Source: Chamaea fasciata
Taxonomy: Eukaryota; Chordata; Aves; Passeriformes; Sylviidae
Reading direction: 5' to 3'
Assembly (NCBI GenBank): GCA_029207755.1
Contig: JARCOQ010000003.1
Span: 97,294,646-97,358,645 of the forward strand
DNA length: 64,000 bases
In this document: piece by piece, positions 1 through 23,361 of the stretch
Layout: each line of letters begins with the position of its first letter
Numbering within the stretch: the first letter of the stretch is position 1
The notes under the pieces: generated by a model
Seen by the model: only the letters and a program-made list of their open reading frames with translations
Databases searched by the model: none
What the model was told of the DNA's origin: nothing
Translations under genes and position numbers: made by a program

Positions 1-9427
<9,427 letters not shown>

Positions 9428-9654
9428 AAAAGTATCTGTAATGAGTTTGCCCTCCAAAGATTTATAAATTCTTTTAGTTTACAATAACCTGGGAATAAAA
9501 ATCAGGGATAAAAATAAGGATTCAGGTCCACAGATTAGAAATAGTTGCATAAAAACTGAAAGATGATATTTATACTATGTAGTCTAGAATGAGAGAGGGA
9601 AAATCTTCCTCCAGCAGATTCTCAGAGGCAGATTTTCTGAAGGGGAGAAAGGGC

Positions 9655-9790
9655 ACATGACGAGAACGTTTCTCCACCCGGACTGGGGCCAGGGCGTGCA
9701 GCTCACCCGCCCTAAGACTCTAATGCTTCCAAGCGTCTGCAGGTTCTGCCTCGGTTCGTTGCAGCCCTATCTTTTACCACATCTGCTAGA
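9655..9790. promoter_or_regulatory. small CpG-enriched patch, function unknown
   Basis: Eight CpG dinucleotides fall between 9661 and 9758, in otherwise CpG-poor surroundings. About 160 bases downstream is an octamer-like ATGCAAAT (about 9920). Neither a TATA box with a clear start nor an open reading frame accompanies it. The patch is too short for a classical CpG island. It could be a regulatory element, a lncRNA start or just unmethylated sequence. Confidence 0.2.
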
Positions 9791-10096
9791 TAAGGAGCCC
9801 TCTCTCCTTCCTGGCTGAGGCTGGAGCTTGGGTCAGTCTCACACGCTTGCACATCTCACTTTTGCTTCCATCAGCAGTCAGTTTATTCTGCTTCCACTAA
9901 GTGTTTCACTTAGATTAATTATGCAAATAAGGATATAATCCTTTTGTGTCACATGCAGTTCCTCCAATAATGAATCACTTCTATTTAAGGGGGTCAAAAC
10001 CCCACAAGTATCCTTGTGAGTGTATCGATCTATATACCCACATCTATCTCATCATCTATTAATCATGCAATAGCTTACATGCAGATTTATATGTAA

Positions 10097-10128
<32 letters not shown>

Positions 10129-10130
10129 GT
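10097..10130. repeat. (TA)n microsatellite
   Basis: Alternating TA run interrupted by a single TG step, embedded in a wider AT-rich patch. Confidence 0.9.
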
Positions 10131-13100
10131 TTATATAAGTATGCATTCTTTGTATAGACATGCATGTGTGTGAATGGATAAAATAAGTGGGTTTATGTTG
10201 AATTCCAGGTGTCTGCTGTGATTGCAATGCATAAGTACAATACATAATTTTACAAAATCTCATAATGTGTTCAACTCCAAATGAATTTTCTTTCCTACTC
10301 GAAAGGATGACTGTTTTATTCTGGTAAATGGTATTTACTATGAACTAGTCCAGTTCAAGGTGTGCTCATTCAAGAAAAGGTTGAAAAGACAATAAATAAT
10401 TATTTTCAGTTCACCAAAATAGATTATTCAAACTTTTCCAAAAACTCAAACTGCAGCAAAATTTCAGTCTAGAAAATAAAATTAATTAAAAATATCAAAA
10501 TATATATTGGTGTCTGGAATAAATGTAACTATAGTAGTACCTACTCCTGCTTTAACTATAATAATCATCTACACAGGCAGGCTATTTGTAACATCAAATT
10601 TGAAAACATTTTGTAGTGATACAGATTAAAGGTGCAATTAAAATGCAGCCAAGTCTGTGGTGGAACACAGCACCTGCTGTAAAAGGGTACTGTGTGGTGT
10701 TACATGGACACACGTTTGTGGAGGATGTGTACATATGTATCTATGCTTACACACACAAATATACACAAATTTATGTTGCTATTAATATTGCATTCACATT
10801 TTCTATATGTATGCAGCATAATTGGAATTGAAAGCCCCAATTACAGTGAAGTGAAAACCTGCTTATTAATTGACAATAGGCCTCAGCTAAGTAGCAACAA
10901 AAGAAGTGCTTTGTTTGGCAACCTTTGTTTAAAAGGTCCTTTGAAAATTCTGTGAGAATACTATGAATAGAGATTGAACAAACCTTTAATCCTCTTCAGG
11001 TCACATATGTGCTAAAGTGAATAATACTGTGAGGTCTTTTTCACCTTTTGAGTTCTTTAAAGCCAGTAACCTAATTTGAAATAAGATAAAGAAAAGGCCT
11101 GAGAAAATTTGAATAGCTCTAACTTGTACTCTTCTGGCTTATTTATTCTGCTGCAGTAAGCCAAAAGATGCATTTCTTGTTGTAGAGATGTATAAACACT
11201 CAATATTTATAATTCCACTCATAATTTGCTCGGTCCCTGACAGTTATTTCCCTTTTATTCACTTCAAATGCACTGAGAACCTTAGAACATTTTTTTTTCA
11301 TTTAATGCTCCTGTTCTTTTGTGAGTATCAGTGTGAAAATCTTTCCTTCGTGCTACAGTCCCTTTTTCCTATTCAACACTAGACTGCACACGATAATTAA
11401 ACCTTGGGGGCTTGGAGATTTTGGACTAAAGCTTAAAGAAATGCAATAGTGAGGCCTCTTCTCTCTCAATCTTCTACCACTTGCTGTGGGGATTTTCTTT
11501 AGTTACACTTGGCTTCACAGGTAAACAACCTTGAAAAAAAAATCGGAGGCAGGAATTGAATCAACACCTTAGCATTGCTTATAATGAACCAGTTTGATTA
11601 ATTAGATGATCGAAAAAATTATGTTCTAAAACATGCCAGGGCACAGATTGAAGTCTCTATTCAGGCAGACTCCCATGGAGCTACATGAGGGTGCTTGCAA
11701 GGTGAACAGCATCCCAGGCAAGACTAAAATGGAATGTCAAGATGCTGAGTTTCAAACCAGATCAGGCAGGGTGGCTTTTTTAAACCACATAAAAATAAAA
11801 TTATAGGACTTTTCTTATGTTTTTGTTTATAAATTAAGCTCTTCAAATATCTCCATGACTCTGAAAGTAAGCTTATGAGGACACTGCTGAAGATGTAGGT
11901 CTGAGCAATATAGTTGCCTCTGAAGTAGGTGAAAAATCCCACAAATTAATTCAGTGAACAAAGGATAGAGAGGCATTGAAGCCAACATCTCAGCCAAGGC
12001 CTAACTCATGGCAAGATCTCCCCAGGCACCCCAGGCACCTCTAGCCAGAGTCTCAGAGCAGGAGGGAGCCAGCTGCACCCAGGATGCTCCCAGAATCAGA
12101 TTCTGGTCAGATCTTGTTGGTAGAACTGGAGAAAAGTGGAATGGGCAAGGCTTTTGAGACTCTGAAGTAACTGGAGATGGCAGGAAGCAAGGGAAGGGGC
12201 AGGATGTGACAGTGTTTGAAACCAGTTTCCACTATTTTGTTGCCTGAGGCTCAAGCCATTCCTTTATGAAAGCAAGTGTGCATAGATGTTCCTGGGATCC
12301 TACCCTGGCCTTCCTGCCAGTCCTATTTGTAAGAAGGCATTTCAGACCAGGGAGAAAGTGCAATGACCAAAGAAAAATCCTATCTGGCACAAGTGTCCTT
12401 GTCTTTTATTTTCTTGTACTGTGTATGCAGACATACCATAATACAAAATGCTTTTTAAGCATGCATGAGGCTACATAGTGAACTACTGCTAACATCAATC
12501 ATAAATTGTTTACTTTCTCAACATTAAAATCAGTATAACAGTTAAACACCAGCTGCTTCCAAAGACAAACACATTGTTTAAATCAGAACAAATTATTTAC
12601 AAGTAGGTTTCAAAATTCAGGGTCTGAATTCTGCAGCATGTGTGCAAAATTTTTTTGTGCAGATCTATCAGCTGCAACATGCACTTGATCACTTATGCTG
12701 AGCAATCTGGGAAGTCAGTAATTGGCATTTCTCTGAGTTACCTCTCTGATCATCTATAGTGATTTCTGGAGCTCCATAAGAAAATCCTGCATATTTTTAG
12801 CTTCACAGTAAAAGCAGGTTTTTGCATATATTAATTCAATTTCTTTCTCTGTTTCAGTACCCAATGCCTTATAGGGGGCCTGCATTCTTCTGCAGATGAT
12901 TATCTCTTAAGGTGTTTGTATATACCACTGCCTGCCATCCCCTCTGCAGAGACAACCACCAGAACCATAAAGATTATCTCCAGTAAACGTAAAAGTTCCC
13001 TGCTGCCTTTACTGTGAGCATTTAGATTTGAACGGGCAGTGTCTTAACTGGGCTCTTCTCTTAAGGAAATTAACTTTTATCTCAAAGACAGCTAATTTAG

Positions 13101-13323
13101 CTCTCACCACCTTTTCTTCCACTCCCAAATACCTTCTTATCTTGGGTAATCAGGATGCAGGGATTCCCAATCTCTCTCTCTTTATAGCTCCCTTTCAGTA
13201 GTGTCACTGTTTGAACTTCATACCCTGGATTAAAGGGCCAGCACACCAGCGCAGGAAGCGGTTCTAGGTATGCGGTAAATATACAAGTTACTTAACAGCC
13301 CATATATGAACTCAATTACATTC

Positions 13324-13343
13324 TTCATATCTTAAGATATGAA
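13324..13343. repeat. 20-bp perfect palindrome
   Basis: TTCATATCTTAAGATATGAA reads the same on both strands with no central spacer. The next outward base pair does not match. No transposon ends or recognised protein-binding site were identified around it. Confidence 0.9.
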
Positions 13344-16300
13344 TAAAAAGGTTTGGCTTTGATCTTGAATTAAGCAATCCCTTCATAAATCAATGTACCG
13401 TGCAATTTTATTAGTAGCAATAATTAGTGGTTAACTAACTTGCAATGAATACAAGGTTGGAAAGCTTTAAAAACCAGTGCCAGGCTGGGACATATTTCTC
13501 ACATATATTATCTGAATTACAATGAGGAAGCCTTTATTTTTAACCAGGGAGATACAGTGAGAATACGCAAATGCTGTTTCATTAAAGAGGGTACATGAAA
13601 GTATTCTACAAATAAAAGCATGCACATGGGTCATTTTTAACTTCATCCATTTATTTTAGTCTCATTTCAAAACTAAATCTAGAATAAAAGTCATAGTATT
13701 TGTGTGCAAAAATCGAAAGGCATATGTGTACATTTAAAAAGAAATACAAATAGGCACCAGAAGTTATTTTTACTGTAAACACTCTTCATATGTTCCCATG
13801 TAGAATGTAATATCTGCATAACAACTTCTCAAATGTCTAAATTCCCTCCTATTCCCATAGTGCAGAACAGATGTTGTCCTGCTTTTTATTATGTTAATTT
13901 ATCAATCATACTTAGGCTGAATTATGAAATCAAAGTGATAGAAAATGTTACTTAAGCTGGGATTCTTTTTCTATATCTTTAAAACCTTTCCTAGTTCTTT
14001 TGGAATGATAATTTTGTTGTTCTTCTGTTACTTGCAAGGTCAGATTTCCATTTGCAGGTTAAGATGTAGCTGATCCAAAAAAATTTCACGTGTACAAAGA
14101 GCCAGCTTATAGCAAGAACTTTGCATCCTTACAGAAACTTAAGATCCATAAGTTCAACTATGCTGGGAAGAGTTTTTGTTTAAAACATTGAGTTAAATAA
14201 AATGCAATTAAGGCTAACAGGACAAAAAGCATCCCTCTTGAGATTCATAAATACACTCCTGGGAGACCGGAAATAAAGAGAAAACACCAATGTACTTCTA
14301 ATTGTGTCTTGCCTAAGATGACCATTTAAACATTTAACTTTTCCCAAAGTAAAATAATTCATCCATTTCGTGCCTTTTTTACGCTTACTTGGCTAAGTGA
14401 AGTAAATGAGAATTTTTCTAGGAGTAAATCAACACATTAGGTACAGAATTTTTATTCTGCTTTGATGACAAATTGAGATTTGAGTTCTTCAGAGTATTGA
14501 TAAATACTTCTGCTTCTAAATAAGTCCCATAAAGTCAGTGCTTTAGGAGAACACAGTTTCTTTGCCTTGCTTAAGCAGATTGGAGAAATTTGAAAGATAC
14601 TGATTCCATATTTGTACAAAACTATGGACATCATTAATGATCTTTGTATCTTTTCATGTCCTTGAATTTTAACATGTGAAATCCTTTTGGAAATTTGTGA
14701 ACTTTGCTATTTTTTTTCCTAGTTATCACCTAGATTAGTTCAATTTATCATATTACATTGTATGGTGTTTGATTTTTTTAAAAGTGCTTTAATAATAATC
14801 CTAATAATCTTACACCCATATGAACTAAATCTGATTTCTAAATATGTTAGTGCCATCAAGGACCATAATAATGGTTCTTGGCAGTGAAATAATCACCAGG
14901 AGAGAAACCTGAAATGGCAGGATTTGAAATGTGCTTCCCTCTAGCTGAGATGGGAAGATGGAAGGAATCAGCAATGACCCAGGATGTGCTGGCTGGGTCA
15001 GAGCTGGTGTGCCTGACAGAAAGCAGTTCCACCCACATGGAGCTGGCTGGGGGTTTCCACTGAAATGCTCTTTGATCAGGAGAGGCCAGCTCAACAAGAC
15101 CCAGACTTGTCAATTCCAGCCCTCACTGGCTGAGGTTCTGGCTCAAAAACACAGTTCTCCAAAATATGACTTTTTTGGAATGGGGGCATTTCTTTGTAAG
15201 AAAATAATGCATAAATTATTTGCTTTATCCTATATAGTCTGGGAATAAATATCGTTTGTAGAAGAATGTTTCTTACATCACCGCACTTGGTAGCTCATTT
15301 GAAATTGGTAGAATAAGCCACTAAATTAGGGCACAATGAAACCAGAATTACTCCCAGTTTTATCTTCATGCCTCTATAGAATAGAGGTGATGCCTGCCTG
15401 CTTCATAGGCTGCTGTGGAAATTAATTTCTGCAACGTATTTGAGATACTCAGATAAAATAATATCGGACAAGGATTTACCATGGTAGATAAAGATTATAG
15501 AATGGAACACTCTTGATGGGAACCAAAAAAACCCATTCTAGTTTCTTTCTCAGGATTAATCTCCTTAGACTCAGGACTGATCAATGGATATGAAAGGCCA
15601 TCGGCCATATGTCAGTAAAGCCCTACTGTCTTGCACAGACTATACAATAAAGTTCCCAAATTGATCCATCCGTAGTCCTGACACTCTACAACATAGATCA
15701 GCACAGATGTTGGGCAAGAAGATGTTTCACAGCTTCCTGGATCTTTGCCTCAGGTAAATTAAGTCTATAACTGTAATTTTGTGGGCTATACATGCCCAAA
15801 TTATAATGTGTAGAACTTCACTTTCTATGCTTAATAAGAAAATAGGAGACAATATTGAAGAGTTTCTCCCTAAACAGGAGAACCTGTTTGAAAATCGGTA
15901 ACATAACTAGAATATAATTATTATTTCAATTTAAATACTGCTACACTTAACAATTGTGCAACTATTCTCATTATTTTGAGTATAGACGTGGTATGAATTT
16001 AGTTTTGTACTTGTGAAATCTGCAGCAAAATTTTTCCAGCTATCCACTGAATTTTTAAACTTCATTTAACTCCTGAAATAATGTATTATACTCTCAAGTA
16101 CAAGAGGCATTCAAGATTATAAATTTGTATCTTCAGGGTTCCCAAATTTATATTTCCTTTTCCTTTCTCCTCACTTTCTCCATTTAGTCCTCCTTTCCTT
16201 CTTTTCCTTGTGGCTCAACATTTCCATTACACATTTATTAGGAAAACAAGTGCCACTAGGAGAAATTTAGAGGGAAGTGGGGCTTCTTTTACTTCATCTG

Positions 16301-18912
16301 AATACAGTCAGTCACTCATTCAGCTCCAGCCACAATATCTGCTTAAGCTAATTATCATTTACCTAATTCAATTTGCAAGGAACGGCTGAGGTGTGAGGTT
16401 TGAGATTCAGATGCGTTTCCCTCAGTTATCAGATCATTACAAGGTGCTGGTGGGTGGATTACAGAATACCCCAACTGTTTTCAAAAAAATCAGGTCTTCT
16501 CTTGTATTGCTATTTTGGTTGCTGCTCCAGGCAAACAAGCTACTTTTAATTTTAATTGTTGTTACTGCAGTAGCACAGACGCACAAGGTGATCAGCACCA
16601 GCAAAGTCAGATGCAGCTTTGCAGGAAGTTTGTTGACTGAGGACACAATGCTCCAGATAACTCTTAATTCTCAAAATACCATTACCATTACCGTTCAGAT
16701 TTTCCATTTGACTCACCTTCTGTAAAGAGAAGCCAAATCTTACATTTTGAGCCAAAAGGCTCTAATCTGCTCAAACAGGCAGTGCAGGGCCTCTGCAGAG
16801 CTCACCTCAGTTTGTGTGCATGTGCAATTCCTGCTGAAGCTGATGGTTCCCCCGGGTACGAAGACTTCTGTGCTGGAGCTCAGACAGCCACACACACACC
16901 TTGTGCTCCCACTGCACTTCTGATCCTCTTTTCATGATCACTCCCTACATGTACTTTTTGCTGAGGTAATTTGCACACAAATGCACAGTGGGGAAAAGTC
17001 TCTCTGATCTCTCAAATCCACGTGTGTTCAGTAAAACGTGCACACACACAAGAGAAAGACAGCAAAAGCACCCACTACAAGCATTTGCACCAACTTGGCA
17101 TGACTGGGGGACATTTTGATAGATACAAAAGGGAAAGGATATTACAACCCATGCTGTCACTTGAGATATCTTTCAGATCTGAAATCCAAAGTTCCTTGTT
17201 CAAAATATAATTTCCCAATTATGACACTTTTTAAAATGATTTATTTAGGGCACTTTTCATCCTCTATGTTTAGGTTTTGGAGGTTTGGTATTTTTTAAAT
17301 ATGGATATACAGGAACAGTGTAGCTCTTCTGGGTAAAAGCAGAACAGAGACCTTAGGCATAGATAAATACTGAGAAGATTGCAGGAACATTTATTTCCTC
17401 TGTATACCACCACTTCTTCTCTAAGAACCTATTGAAATTTTCACTACTCACTATTCACTATTCAAGGGAAGGTTTTCATGGTCAGCACTTCTCTATATGA
17501 GATTGTGGGGCTCCATCTTTTGTGGGGTGTAAATCAGCTCTAACTCATACACACATTTGGCTTCTCTTCCTCAGCAAATATATCTTAGATCCACATGCAG
17601 GCCAGTTAATTACAAAGCCTTTGCAGTATGTCTGTATGTCTCTCCTGATCTAGATGTAGTCCTATATCCATTCAAGCACATACAGTCTATATCTTTGTCT
17701 CTCTGAGGATATTATTCATGGCTGTACCTTGTAATGAACTGAGGATTCTTTTGGTGTGCACAGCTGTATAGAAGAGCAGTGAAAGGATGCAAAATGTGTC
17801 CAATGATTCCATTTTCCCAAGACTAAGGTATGTGGTCAAGTTCAGAAAGGATCAAGTTTATTGCAGATAAAACTAAAGAGAAAAATCAGTTAAAATGTAT
17901 TCAAAGGCTTGATTCTCTACTGGGAAATTTAATTTCTTCAAATTCAGTATATGTGACAATCTGTCTGCTGTTCTAGATAGTATTTGATTCCACTATTATG
18001 CTGCATGACCAGTGATATATTTAAAGTACATGCAATTCTATTCTGTGTAACAAATAGCATAGCTAATATCACAAGATATGTAAAAGGGGTAACGAATTAT
18101 TATGTCCTGGGATTGGGATTTTTAATTAGTAGAGTATAGAAACGTATGTAAATTTAGGTGGCTATGTAATGTGTGCCCTACTTGCACATATTAGTTTTAG
18201 TATTGCAGGACTCATTCACAGTAAATGGAAAAGTTGCATGCTCCCATAGTAATGCATAAGAATTGTCTAAAATTGGAATCACTGATAAGGAGCTATTATC
18301 TTTAATCATTATATGTACTTTTTCTTGGTTAGTTTTCCACAACTGACACAGATTATGTGAACAGATTATTCAATTTCCCATGCAGACAGTGTAATGGAAG
18401 GCTCTCTTCTAGTGTATTTGGCTTGGAGAAAGCAATTTTCATTGACTTTTTTTTATTCACAGCAGCATAAATTAAATAACTTTTAAGAGCTGATGGTAGA
18501 GAAAAATGAAAGATTTTCCTCCATTGTGGACATTCATTTAGATTTCAACCATCTTTTCAGGCATTTTATGGACTGACTTGAAAACTGGCAAAAAAAGCAA
18601 GAGGGATTTATAGCAAAATAATTAATACATATTAACCATCTGTCTGTGAAAGCCCAAGGGAGAGGCAGTTGAGACAGCAAGATGAAGTGAACAGTAAACC
18701 CCTTTGTTAGTGGTTGCCTATGTACTGCTTCAGGCCACAGTGTGAAAGCAAGGGCTCTGCAACCTGATTTCTCCCCCGGCATTCATGGCAATTACAGAAA
18801 ACACACAGACCTGGACGGATGAAACTTAGGAGTGGCTGGATGGGTGAAATTTAGGAGTACCATAGTGCTAGGCTTTGGATAAACTTTTAGTAGTGGTGTT
18901 GTCCTCCCGTCA

Positions 18913-18913
<1 letters not shown>

Positions 18914-18949
<36 letters not shown>

Positions 18950-18957
18950 AAAAGGTG
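18914..18957. repeat. poly-A tract, 44 nt
   Basis: An uninterrupted run of 44 A. The sequence just upstream (18810-18913) has no open frame and shows no resemblance to a known mRNA or SINE, so there is no support for a retropseudogene. Upstream, a short imperfect repeat (about 18818-18835 and 18840-18857, around GAAA.TTAGGAGT) occurs. Confidence 0.95.
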
Positions 18958-21900
18958 CTATAATTTTGATTAATTGCATTTTAACACGATGTAATGATCA
19001 GGTAAATGCAAACTGCTAATGGTTTAGAATGGGCTGTTAGAACGATGTCTAAGCTCAGTCTGGCTATCACATTTTTTCCTAGATTCCTGAGATAAACATT
19101 TCAGGAGCTAATCTTAGCTCTTTTTTTTTTTTTTTCTTCTACAAATCAGGATAGTATCTTGAGTGTAATCATGTGGAAATTGGTTGTGACTGGTTAGTCT
19201 GTGATGGTATCTCTTGTACCTGAAGGTATTGCTCATCTCAGACTTCATCTTAATCCTCAAGTAAACTGGACTAGCGTCATACAAAACTTAAATAAATCAC
19301 CTACTTGGGCCAAGACACCACACACATTCATCAGGGGGTTGAACCTCTCTCAGGGGCTGATTGTGACACAGGAAAATGACAGGTCTGTCTCCCAGTGGTT
19401 GGAAAGCCTGGTGGGAATGATATCTCCAAGCACAATTTGTTAAGTAGACTGTTTTCCAATTCGGTAGCTACAGTCTGATTTGGAAAGAAATTATGGTCTG
19501 ACAAGACAGAAATCTATAATGATCACTAGAAGATAAAACAGATTTTCACACTCCCTGTCTAGTGTAGATCTGGTGGATCACAAATTTAGGTTCCATCTAT
19601 TCCGTAAGGGGAAGACATGACTGAAGTGTGGGGGTGCATTTTGCTAATTCAGCAAGAGTGCATGACAAAGGCATCAGGCTGGTGAAGCAATCCACTTGTC
19701 CAGAGTGTCCCAATCAAGCAGCAGCTGGGTTGACTTGGCTTCTCCAGGGTGGCTCCAGTGCTGGTGGATGTCAGCCGAAGGATGCCGCTCCCCAGAGCTG
19801 TGCAGAGCTTTCACTGTGGGGAAGAAGCACTTTTAGAAGGCAATTCCCTCTACAAAGGGCAGAATCTTTCTTCTTCTCTCATGTAAATTGGCCACTCAAG
19901 CCTTATCTAATCACTGATACAAAGAAACAGGCAACCTGGAGGGTGATTCACCTCACCTTTACAATAAATGCCACAAACAGGTGAGATGAATCATCTTCAA
20001 TTCATTGACTATAAGGGTTACATAATTGATTGGCTTAGGAACTTTAGATGTTTAAAACTGTGGCATAAATTCAATTGCTTGAGTGTCTCAAACTATCCAA
20101 CCTCACTTCTCTGTCTCCCCAGCTCCATTTACAGTTGGTTGGTGGCTGGGATCTTAATGTATGTAGCATTTTGAAGGCCATGGTACACGTCTTCATCTTC
20201 AGTTTTGCAAGAATAATATGAAGATTCCTTGAGTTACAAAACAGCACTAGTCAATAGTTTGGTGATAGGGCAATTACACAAATAAACAGTTCTGCCCTCA
20301 GTCTTTAATGCAATCTTCTGCTTAGAGATATGCTAATGCCTCTGAGTCAGTTTGACTTGCCTTCTATTAGTAAACTTATCAATAATATATCCATTAACTG
20401 ATTTAGTTGGTATGCAAGAAGTTAATTATGCAAGGAGACATGGCAGGACTGTTACAGTAAGATAATGCACATCTCTGATGTGGTGTGAAACACCAGGTAG
20501 AACCAAATAATTTCAGAAACCTGAACAAATGTTAATTTGCAACACCGCATTGTGTGGTCTCAGGAAGTGCATTGAAAAAAAATAATTTGAGAAACCTTTA
20601 AAGGAAATTTTTACAATTACTAAATCTATGTAAGGAGGCTACTGAATTATTCTGTGGCTAATTCATGAATTGTACTAGCAGCCATGTTCTGTACGGAATG
20701 TGTTAACAATTTTTTTGTGGTTTTGAGTGGTAATTTCAATGAATTAATGAATGAATAGGTAATTCATTTATTCAACAAAATCTTCACCGATTCTGGCTTG
20801 GATTATCAACCTGTCCTTCTTTCCAAGTGAGAGATGTTTTTCTGTTGCTTTGTTGTCCTTAATGAAATGTATGGCACATCATTCATGTATGAAAAACAAT
20901 CAAATCCCCAAACCTCAAGAACTCAAACAAATTCTCTCCTATCCCATGGGAAAGAAGAGAGGTAAGGTTAAAGCATATGCAAAAATCCTGCCACAGCATC
21001 TGAATGAGAATAAAACCTCTGGAACTGCTTCCTACATTTCTGAAGCAATATGCTGATTTTATACATGAGCATCGAAGTACTTTCCAAAAATAAATCAGTG
21101 GATTTTGCAAAATCACTTGAAATTATTTCTTCTTCCATTTCACTCGTACTGGGCAGAGCCTGCAGAAACTCAGTGTCTCAGTGTCACAGAGAAAGCCTGA
21201 TACAGTGCCAGGGACCCTGACTCCTAGACTTGTGAGGAAAGGCTACAGGACCATTTAAATTCTGCCTGTGCTGTTAGATGATAGCTTATTTCACTTTTGC
21301 TATTTATGTTCCTAATTTAATGGCTAGAGGTCATATGTTTAAACAAGCTCCTAATAGCTTCTGTTCCTTCCATTTACTACAAACTGCCCCACTGAAGTAG
21401 TTGCAGAAGTTAATACTAGTTGTCCTACAAAATATCCTCCCACCTATAGGGGCTAGGCATCATATCCTGAGCAGAAGTATGAGGATGCTGAGCAACTCTG
21501 ACAACGAACCCTGGAAAGTAAGAGTCAGGGAAAAGAGAGATCTATTTTTACTTTTGTTGTCACATTAACATTTTCAGTTCCTGTGCCATGATGAGCAGAA
21601 TGCAGAAACAGACCCCAAAAGAAACTGCTGGCATTCAGCATTGTGCTCACCGAAGTAGGAGCAGCAAAGGGATGTCATCCAGCTGAAGAAGAGACTGACC
21701 CTTTAACCTTAGCTGTTCCCACTCACATACAGATATAGAAATGTAAGCTACTCAGCATGATGCCAGTTAATTTAAATTACCTAACATCCCAAAGGGCAGC
21801 TCCCTGCTGAGCAGCCTTTTCTTTTCTTTTTCTTTTGACCTTTTAATACAGAGTAACTTTTCACAAGGATAAGTCAGATGGTCAGCTTGGAAGTATTCAG

Positions 21901-23320
21901 TTTCTGTGGCCTTTGCAGGTTCGTGCAAAAGGTCGCCTCAGACTGCATTCTGCTGAATAAGGGATTAGAAAATTTCTAAATTATACTGAATGGACAGATC
22001 CTCAGTCTGGGTAAAATTATGGAACTGCACCATTGTAGCAATTTCACTCCTGCAACTGAGTTATGCAGTAATCAAAACTAGAAGACAAATTTCCTTCTTC
22101 ATGACTGCAATTAATTTCTTTTCATCTAAGCAACCAAGATGCTGTTAACCCACAGAAGCTGCACCATCTTAACCAAATCTGTCTAATGTTTCCTGCTTCC
22201 CCTTATCAGATTATGCTGTGCTGCCTGATGTGACAGTACTGAATTTGTCTCTTTTGGTCATAGGGTGGAGCAGGACCTTTGGGGCCCGCTAGGTGCATCC
22301 TATTAGGCTGCTCTGCAGCACCACAGTGTCTTCCCTGCTCTGTGACCTTCCATGATAAGCTGTTGTCTGGCACATTAAGGGGTCTCAAATCCCAGGAATA
22401 CACTGCAAACAGAAATTATGATCATGACTACAAGAAATATTTAATGGAAGAAATGAGAGAGATTGCATGTTTAGGAATGACTCAATAGATCTTTTTTAAA
22501 GGTATATAAATAATTAAAGCAACACAAACTGAAGGGTTTCTGAAATGTGTTTCCATTTTGCACATGGGATCTTTGCCTAGATATGATTTTGTCCATAATG
22601 AGAGAAATAGTAATGCATTCCCTGTAAATGTGAATTGATGTTTAACAAACCAAATATCCCATGTGTACTGTAGACCTGCATTTAGTTTTCTAGATCCTCT
22701 CAGTTCTGGGATTTCTGCCTTTTTTCTTTATTTTTTGTTATTTACACACATTTCTGTTTATGCCTCTGTTCAGAACCTCCTGAACTGGCAGTTAAGACAC
22801 TCAGGAAGTAGACTCAGCTTTGCCTGAACAGCTAACCTCCGTTTCTTGATTTTCAGCAACCTGGGGGGTCTTGATGCTTGATGACTGTTTATTGCATATT
22901 AGTCATTTGTCTGGCTTCATACTCTGAGCTGGTGTGGCTGGGGAGCTTTGCAAACTTGGCAATGTCCCTCTGGCCCCTCCTTTGCTGTTGGCAGATGCCT
23001 CAGGCTGCCCTGGTGCAGCTTGAACCCCAGGAAGCTGCATCTCTGATGCCTCCTGCAAATTGGTTTTCTCCCACTGAATTCTCTGTGGAAGCCAGTAACT
23101 CATTTCAGATGAAGTACAAAGAGGGATTTAACTCATTTTTCTAGGGTCTCTCAAGTTTAATACATTATGTTATTTGTTAAGAGAAGGTCTCTCTCTTTTT
23201 CAGTTAATTTATACAACAGTACTATATCGTTTTAGTAGGGCCTCTGGAAGGTGTTAGGTAGCATTTGGAGCTCAGACACAAATAAATCCTTAGGGGCTTG
23301 AATCAGACAGCAATACTATC

Positions 23321-23361
23321 TTTTTTTTTTTTTTTTTGGTTTTTTTTTTTTTTTTTTTGTT
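23321..23361. repeat. T-rich (T/G) low-complexity run
   Basis: Two long T runs separated by GG. Only T and G occur on the plus strand. Confidence 0.9.

Larger units (their letters stand above)
9791..18913. other. non-coding stretch, no gene recognised
   Basis: AT-rich DNA without recognised genes or transposable elements. A TA/TG-type microsatellite sits at about 10097-10130 and a perfect palindrome at 13324-13343 (listed separately). The longest open frame, 110 codons at 16393-16725, has no recognisable domain and is opened in both strands by chance. Short, mildly GC-rich patches occur near 12.0 kb and 15.0 kb, with no repeat consensus recognised. Confidence 0.55.

Noticed and set aside
18810..18957. 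Possible retroposed gene copy ending in the 44-nt poly-A.
   Set aside because: No open frame or recognisable mRNA sequence lies upstream, and birds have few L1-type retropseudogenes.
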